Under the pieces are notes generated by a model. It worked only from the letters and a program-made list of their open reading frames with translations. It was not told where the DNA came from and ran no database searches. A stretch of DNA of 64,000 nt from Scatomonas sp963930955. Lineage in GTDB: Bacteria; Bacillota; Clostridia; Lachnospirales; Lachnospiraceae. Position 1 is the stretch's first letter. Every line of letters starts with the position of its first letter. Shown here piece by piece: positions 60,893-64,000 of the stretch. The stretch spans positions 1,984,001 to 2,048,000 of the forward strand of contig OZ006967.1 in the NCBI GenBank assembly GCA_963930955.1. The letters are read 5' to 3'. Position numbers and translations under genes: made by a program.

Positions 60893-61788
60893 CCGTCCAG
60901 GCAGAAGGAGAGGGCACACGGATAGACCGTTTCCTGGCAGAAGCCCTGCCTGAATTTTCCCGCTCCTATCTGCAGAAATTACTGAAAGACGGACAGATTG
61001 CTGTAAATGGAAGTCCTGCCAAATCCAATTACCGCATTCACAGCGGAGACCGGATTGAATTTGCATTACCCCGGGAACAGGAACCGGAAATTCTTCCGGA
61101 GAACATTCCTCTGGATATTTTGTATGAGGACGAAGATATTCTGGTTGTAAATAAGCCGAAAAATATGGTGGTGCACCCGGCAGCCGGACATTACCAGCAT
61201 ACCCTGGTCAATGGAATTCTGTACCATTGCCGCGGCAGTCTCTCCGGAATTAACGGTGTACTCCGTCCGGGGATCGTCCACCGGATCGATAAAGATACCA
61301 CAGGCGCCCTTGTTATCTGCAAAAACGACAGCGCCCACCGTTTTCTGGCAGAGCAGCTGGCCGTTCACAGTATCACCCGAAAATACAGAGCCATTGTCCA
61401 CGGAAATTTCCGGGAAGATACGTTTACCGTTCAGGGCAATATCGGCCGGCATCCTTCCGACCGAAAAAAAATGGCTGTCCAGGTTAAAAACGGAAAACCT
61501 GCCGTAACCCATGTAAGAGTCCTGGAACGCCTCAAAGGTTTCTCTTATATTGAGTGTCAGCTGGAAACAGGCCGCACCCACCAGATCCGGGTGCATCTTT
61601 CCAGCATAGGACATCCGGTTCTGGGGGACCCTCTGTACGGTCCCAAAAAGTGCCCGGTTCCCCATCTGGAAGGGCAAACGCTCCATGCAATGGTGCTGGG
61701 ATTTATCCATCCCCGTTCCCGTGATTATGTGGAATTTACAGCTCCTCTCCCGGAATATTTCACAAGGCTTTTGAAAATTCTCCGGTAA
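60874..61788 (+). CDS. Ribosomal large-subunit pseudouridine synthase, RluD family
   Basis: A 304-residue pseudouridine synthase. An N-terminal S4 domain spans about 15-75 and the catalytic domain follows, with GIVHRIDKDTTGALVICKN near residue 133 (catalytic Asp) and LETGRTHQIRVHLSSIGHPVLGDPLYG near 230. Target uridines are likely in 23S rRNA, but RluD, RluC and YlyB relatives cannot be told apart safely here. As in many Firmicutes, it follows lspA. Confidence 0.93.
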   Translation: MDKKELTVQAEGEGTRIDRFLAEALPEFSRSYLQKLLKDGQIAVNGSPAKSNYRIHSGDRIEFALPREQEPEILPENIPLDILYEDEDILVVNKPKNMVVHPAAGHYQHTLVNGILYHCRGSLSGINGVLRPGIVHRIDKDTTGALVICKNDSAHRFLAEQLAVHSITRKYRAIVHGNFREDTFTVQGNIGRHPSDRKKMAVQVKNGKPAVTHVRVLERLKGFSYIECQLETGRTHQIRVHLSSIGHPVLGDPLYGPKKCPVPHLEGQTLHAMVLGFIHPRSRDYVEFTAPLPEYFTRLLKILR

Positions 61789-61794
61789 ATCGTA

Positions 61795-61829
61795 TGTACT
61801 TTTCATGCAATTTGTATTATAATACAAAT
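61795..61829 (+). promoter_or_regulatory. Promoter with a perfect 20-bp palindrome
   Basis: ATTTGTATTATAATACAAAT (61810-61829) is a perfect palindrome that contains the -10 hexamer TATAAT (61818-61823). A weak -35 (TGTACT, 61795) lies 17 bases upstream. A dimeric repressor binding here would block transcription of the kinase-like gene, whose start is 36 bases downstream. Confidence 0.6.
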
Positions 61830-61864
61830 AATTATTGAAAGCGGTGTCAGAAAGGAGAGAGTGT

Positions 61865-62527
61865 ATGAATACAATTATTACAATCAGCCGCCAGCATGGC
61901 AGCGCAGGACGTGAAATCGGACAGGAATTGGCCAAGGCCTTAAATATTCCCTGTTATGACAAAGAACTTCTGGAAAGAGCCTCCAAGGACAGCGGATTGG
62001 CGAAAGAGATCTTTGAAGCCAACGAAAAAAGGCACACCAGCAGTTTTCTGTATTCTTTGGTTATGGATACATATTCCTACGGCTATTCTTCCAATGTGCT
62101 GTCAGATATGCCCTTAAATCAGAAGGTATTTCTGGCTCAGTTTGATACAATTAAAAATCTTGCCAAGGAAGGCCCCTGCGTATTTATCGGCCGCTGCGCC
62201 GACTATGCTCTGGAATCCTTTCCCAATTGCATCAGCATATTTATCCATGCTGATCTGAAAAAAAGAATCCGCAGAGTAGCCGCATACTATTCCATCAGCG
62301 ATAATAAAGCAAAAGATATCATTATGAAGACGGATAAAAACCGTGCCAGCTACTATAATTACTATACGTGCAAAAAATGGGGGGAGATGGAAAGCTATCA
62401 TGTATGCCTTGACAGCGGACAGTTCGGCATCGATGGTTCGGTGGAACTTCTCAAGGCCATTGTAGAAAGGAAAGAATCCGGATATAATAAGGCGATTTTT
62501 AATGTAGAACCCGAAAAAAAGGCTTAA
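61865..62527 (+). CDS. Cytidylate kinase-like protein
   Basis: A 220-residue P-loop kinase-fold protein of the cytidylate kinase-like family common in Clostridia. ITISRQHGSAGREIGQELAKAL at residues 4-25 replaces the classical Walker A with a longer loop, and YDKELLERASKDSGL follows. GPCVFIGRCADYALE lies near 108. The true nucleotide substrate is unknown; the ordinary CMP kinase of the cell is a separate family. ATG 61865 follows AAAGGAGAG. Its promoter carries a palindrome. Confidence 0.82.
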   Translation: MNTIITISRQHGSAGREIGQELAKALNIPCYDKELLERASKDSGLAKEIFEANEKRHTSSFLYSLVMDTYSYGYSSNVLSDMPLNQKVFLAQFDTIKNLAKEGPCVFIGRCADYALESFPNCISIFIHADLKKRIRRVAAYYSISDNKAKDIIMKTDKNRASYYNYYTCKKWGEMESYHVCLDSGQFGIDGSVELLKAIVERKESGYNKAIFNVEPEKKA

Positions 62528-62539
62528 AAGAAGGCTGTT

Positions 62540-62590
62540 TGCAAAAGAAAAGCTGCTTCCTGTACTAGGCTGGCGGCTTTTTCTTTTGCA
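62540..62590. terminator. Bidirectional terminator between the kinase-like and TtcA-like genes
   Basis: GCAAAAGAAAAGC and GCTTTTTCTTTTGC pair with one bulged base around a 23-base loop. A- and T-rich arms serve both strands of these convergent genes. Confidence 0.7.
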
Positions 62591-62610
62591 GTGTCCTGGG
62601 TTAGCGGCCT

Positions 62611-63345
62611 TTACCGTGTCCTGGGAAAACGGGGCGGCCAGCCTGGGATTGCCCCGTTCAGGATAGCCGCGAACATGCGCTCCTTCACCCCGGGATTCTC
62701 ATGGTTTAAGCCTGCCAGAAGTTCCTTTACGTATTGCCGCCTGGTGTTGCCATCTGCCGGACAGGGATTTTCCACAATCGGCAGAAGGTTTTTATTCTTA
62801 AAGCCCACAATATCTGACTCAGAAACAAACATCAGAGGCCGGATCACCCATAAATCGGTCCGATCCAGATATGTTTTCGGAGAAAAGCAGTGGAAACGGC
62901 CTTCATAGATCAGGGAAAGGAGCATTGTTTCAACCAGATCATCCTTATGATGGGCATAAGCTACTTTATTGCAGCCCAGTTGCTTAACCGCTTCGTTAAG
63001 GGCGCCTTTTCTCATTTTGGCGCAGAGAGAGCAGGGATTCTCTTCTTTTCTCTCATGAAAGATGATCTGGGCTATTTCAGTCTGGATTAGGGTATAGGGA
63101 ATCTGCAGATCCTGGCACAGCCGCTGGATAGGCGTATAATCTGCCCCGGGAAATCCCAGGTTTACAGTAACAGCATGGATGGTAAAAGATTGCGGGTAAA
63201 ACCGCATGAGGCCATGCAGGGCGTACAGAAGAGCCAGACTGTCTTTTCCCCCTGATATGCCAACGGCAATATGATCGCCTTTTTCAATCATGTGATATTC
63301 ATCTACCGCTTTGCGTGTCAGGCTGAGTAACTGCTGTAATTTCAT
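62611..63345 (-). CDS. TtcA/TtuA-like tRNA thiolation protein
   Basis: A 244-residue PP-loop ATPase that probably thiolates tRNA. The ATP pyrophosphatase motif GISGGKDSLALL lies near residues 29-40. A CxxC pair is in NPCSLCAKMRKG near 103 and a third Cys in ENPCPADGN near 195, the pattern that binds a catalytic [4Fe-4S] cluster in TtcA. TtcA proper modifies C32, but Firmicute relatives may act at other positions. GGGAGG lies a rather long 13 bases upstream of the ATG, and an in-frame stop blocks any longer start. The palindromic element ends only 30 bases upstream. Confidence 0.88.
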   Translation of the reverse strand: MKLQQLLSLTRKAVDEYHMIEKGDHIAVGISGGKDSLALLYALHGLMRFYPQSFTIHAVTVNLGFPGADYTPIQRLCQDLQIPYTLIQTEIAQIIFHERKEENPCSLCAKMRKGALNEAVKQLGCNKVAYAHHKDDLVETMLLSLIYEGRFHCFSPKTYLDRTDLWVIRPLMFVSESDIVGFKNKNLLPIVENPCPADGNTRRQYVKELLAGLNHENPGVKERMFAAILNGAIPGWPPRFPRTR

Positions 63346-63375
63346 AGATTTTTATCTTACCTCCCGATCGGATGC

Positions 63376-63579
63376 TAGCATCAGTGTACAAGGGGCAACA
63401 CGCTCCAAACCGCGTAATTTCGGTGATTTTCTGTGTTATCCTCAATCGGCGTACGTCCAGTACGCCTCTATCGTCTGCCTTGAAAATCACCGAAATTCCT
63501 GCGGTTGGAGTCTTCGAGTCGTGAAGGAGCTCAAATCAGCCCTTCAACGACCGTATTGTCCCCTTGTACACTGATGCTA
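63376..63579. mobile_element. Complete 204-bp palindromic MITE-like element
   Basis: Terminal inverted repeats of 20 bases, TAGCATCAGTGTACAAGGGG at 63376-63395 and its exact complement at 63560-63579. Nested inside are CTCCAAACCGC (63403) against GCGGTTGGAG (63501), a perfect 16-base inverted repeat AATTTCGGTGATTTTC (63416-63431 with 63482-63497) and a central 7-base stem GGCGTAC (63448) against GTACGCC (63460). The right arm carries about 45 extra bases. Both ends finish in TA, compatible with TA target duplication as for IS630/Tc1-type elements. No transposase is encoded; it would move only in trans. Confidence 0.75.
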
Positions 63580-63624
63580 ACGGTATTTATTATATAAGAT
63601 AAAAAAAACAATGTAAATATTTAA

Positions 63625-63653
63625 TTGCATGATCTGTCCTGGATTGGTACAAT
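63625..63653 (+). promoter_or_regulatory. Promoter of the AI-2E transporter gene
   Basis: TTGCAT, 17 bases and TACAAT with TGG directly before the -10 element. An overlapping TATAAT at 63653-63658 could serve as an alternative -10. The start codon is 33 bases downstream of the first -10. Confidence 0.55.
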
Positions 63654-63685
63654 ATAATGAATGAAGAAAACGGAGTGACTGAGAC

Positions 63686-64000
63686 ATGAAATTTAGACCT
63701 GACAAAAAATATTTTCAATGGGGACTTACTGTATTTTTAGTAATCGCGGCGTCAATCCTGTTTTACTTTGTAATTTTCCATATGGATGTTCTTGGTAGGG
63801 GACTCAATCTGATTATCTCCATTCTGATGCCGCTGATCGTAGGCCTTCTGATCTCCTATGTCATGTGGCCCCTGGTTCACCTCATCGAGACAAAAGTTTT
63901 TATGAAGCTTTGCAACAAACTGAAGATACAGTATGAAAAGAAGGGACGCAAGGCAATGCGCCTGGCCAGTGTGCTGATTACCTTGTTTTTATTCATTTTT
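63686..64000 (+). CDS. AI-2E family transporter, N-terminal part (runs off the window)
   Basis: The first 105 residues of a membrane protein. ATG 63686 follows CGGAGTGA. Two hydrophobic segments at about residues 13-32 and 43-65 include NLIISILMPLIVGLLISYVMWPLV, the typical opening of the AI-2E/PerM (UPF0118) permease family. A basic loop (about 70-90) follows, and a third membrane segment begins at the window edge. Family members export or take up diverse small molecules or ions; the substrate here is unknown. Confidence 0.75.
   Translation, partial: MKFRPDKKYFQWGLTVFLVIAASILFYFVIFHMDVLGRGLNLIISILMPLIVGLLISYVMWPLVHLIETKVFMKLCNKLKIQYEKKGRKAMRLASVLITLFLFIF

Larger units (their letters stand above)
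63346..63685. other. Intergenic region between divergent genes
   Basis: A 340-base gap between the TtcA-like gene (minus) and the AI-2E transporter gene (plus). It holds the 204-bp palindromic element and the transporter promoter. No promoter for the TtcA-like gene could be recognised; it would have to lie inside the element. Confidence 0.7.

Noticed and set aside
63311..63574. 87-codon open frame across the palindromic element
   Set aside because: It runs through nested inverted repeats, has no family resemblance and no ribosome binding site.
1..64000. rRNA, tRNA, tmRNA or other structural RNA genes
   Set aside because: Intergenic gaps are short and none showed a T-loop, acceptor stem or other RNA landmark on reading; a covariance-model search would be decisive.

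Overview
The window looks like the chromosome of an anaerobic, low-to-mid GC Firmicute, most likely a gut-type member of the Lachnospiraceae or a near relative in the Clostridia. The basis is gene content and order: GatCAB, Rex, the sporulation proteins YqfC and YqfD, an NfnAB-type ferredoxin/NADPH transhydrogenase, SepF, MreBCD-MinDE-RodA, and strong ribosome binding sites with frequent GTG and TTG starts. This is inference from protein families; no 16S or other marker RNA gene is present.

Layout. 1-421: non-coding, with the end of a small palindromic mobile element at the edge and a 53-bp tandem repeat. 422-3308: an AraC-type regulator with a DUF1638 gene, divergent from an MFS transporter. 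3412-8757: gatCAB, an unusually short subtilase and isocitrate dehydrogenase. 8967-14433: YczE-like membrane protein, ABC-F ATPase, rex, nnr and an orphan MazF. 14521-20968: yebC, a ClpP-like protease, uppP, ftsK/spoIIIE and a zinc-ribbon/TPR surface protein. 21144-25325: nfnAB, rlmH and rarA. 25471-31174: a DUF2284 protein, then yqfC-yqfD-phoH-ybeY, a YerB-like lipoprotein and proB. 31179-34173: DUF896, folate cyclo-ligase, proA and an M14 peptidase. 34298-45298: miaB-mutS-mutL-miaA, a PLP enzyme and two flavoproteins. 45394-55072: radC, then the cell-shape operon mreB-mreC-mreD-PBP2-minD-minE-rodA-mgsA-like-dacA. 55204-62527: a P-loop protein, an HlyD-like protein, yggS-sepF-ylmH-aroB-lspA-rluD and a cytidylate-kinase-like protein. 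62611-64000: a TtcA-like tRNA thiolase, a complete 204-bp palindromic element and the start of an AI-2E family transporter.

Most of the window is ordinary housekeeping DNA in tightly packed operons, many with 1-30 bp overlaps. I did not find a clear, wholly new multi-gene system. The observations I value most are these. (1) The methylglyoxal synthase homologue in the shape operon has Val and Asn where the two catalytic aspartates should be, so it is probably not a methylglyoxal synthase. (2) The MreB of the same operon has an altered phosphate-binding motif, the operon lacks minC, and its PBP2 carries an insertion of about 240 residues. (3) A MITE-like palindromic element with 20-bp terminal inverted repeats and TA borders is complete at the right and represented by one end at base 1. 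(4) Rex-type operators overlap the rex promoter and the nfnAB promoter, suggesting that NADH/NAD sensing controls the transhydrogenase. (5) The terminator-like hairpin after gatB contains the ribosome binding site of the following prodomain-less subtilase.

No rRNA, tRNA, CRISPR array, prophage or transposase gene was seen.
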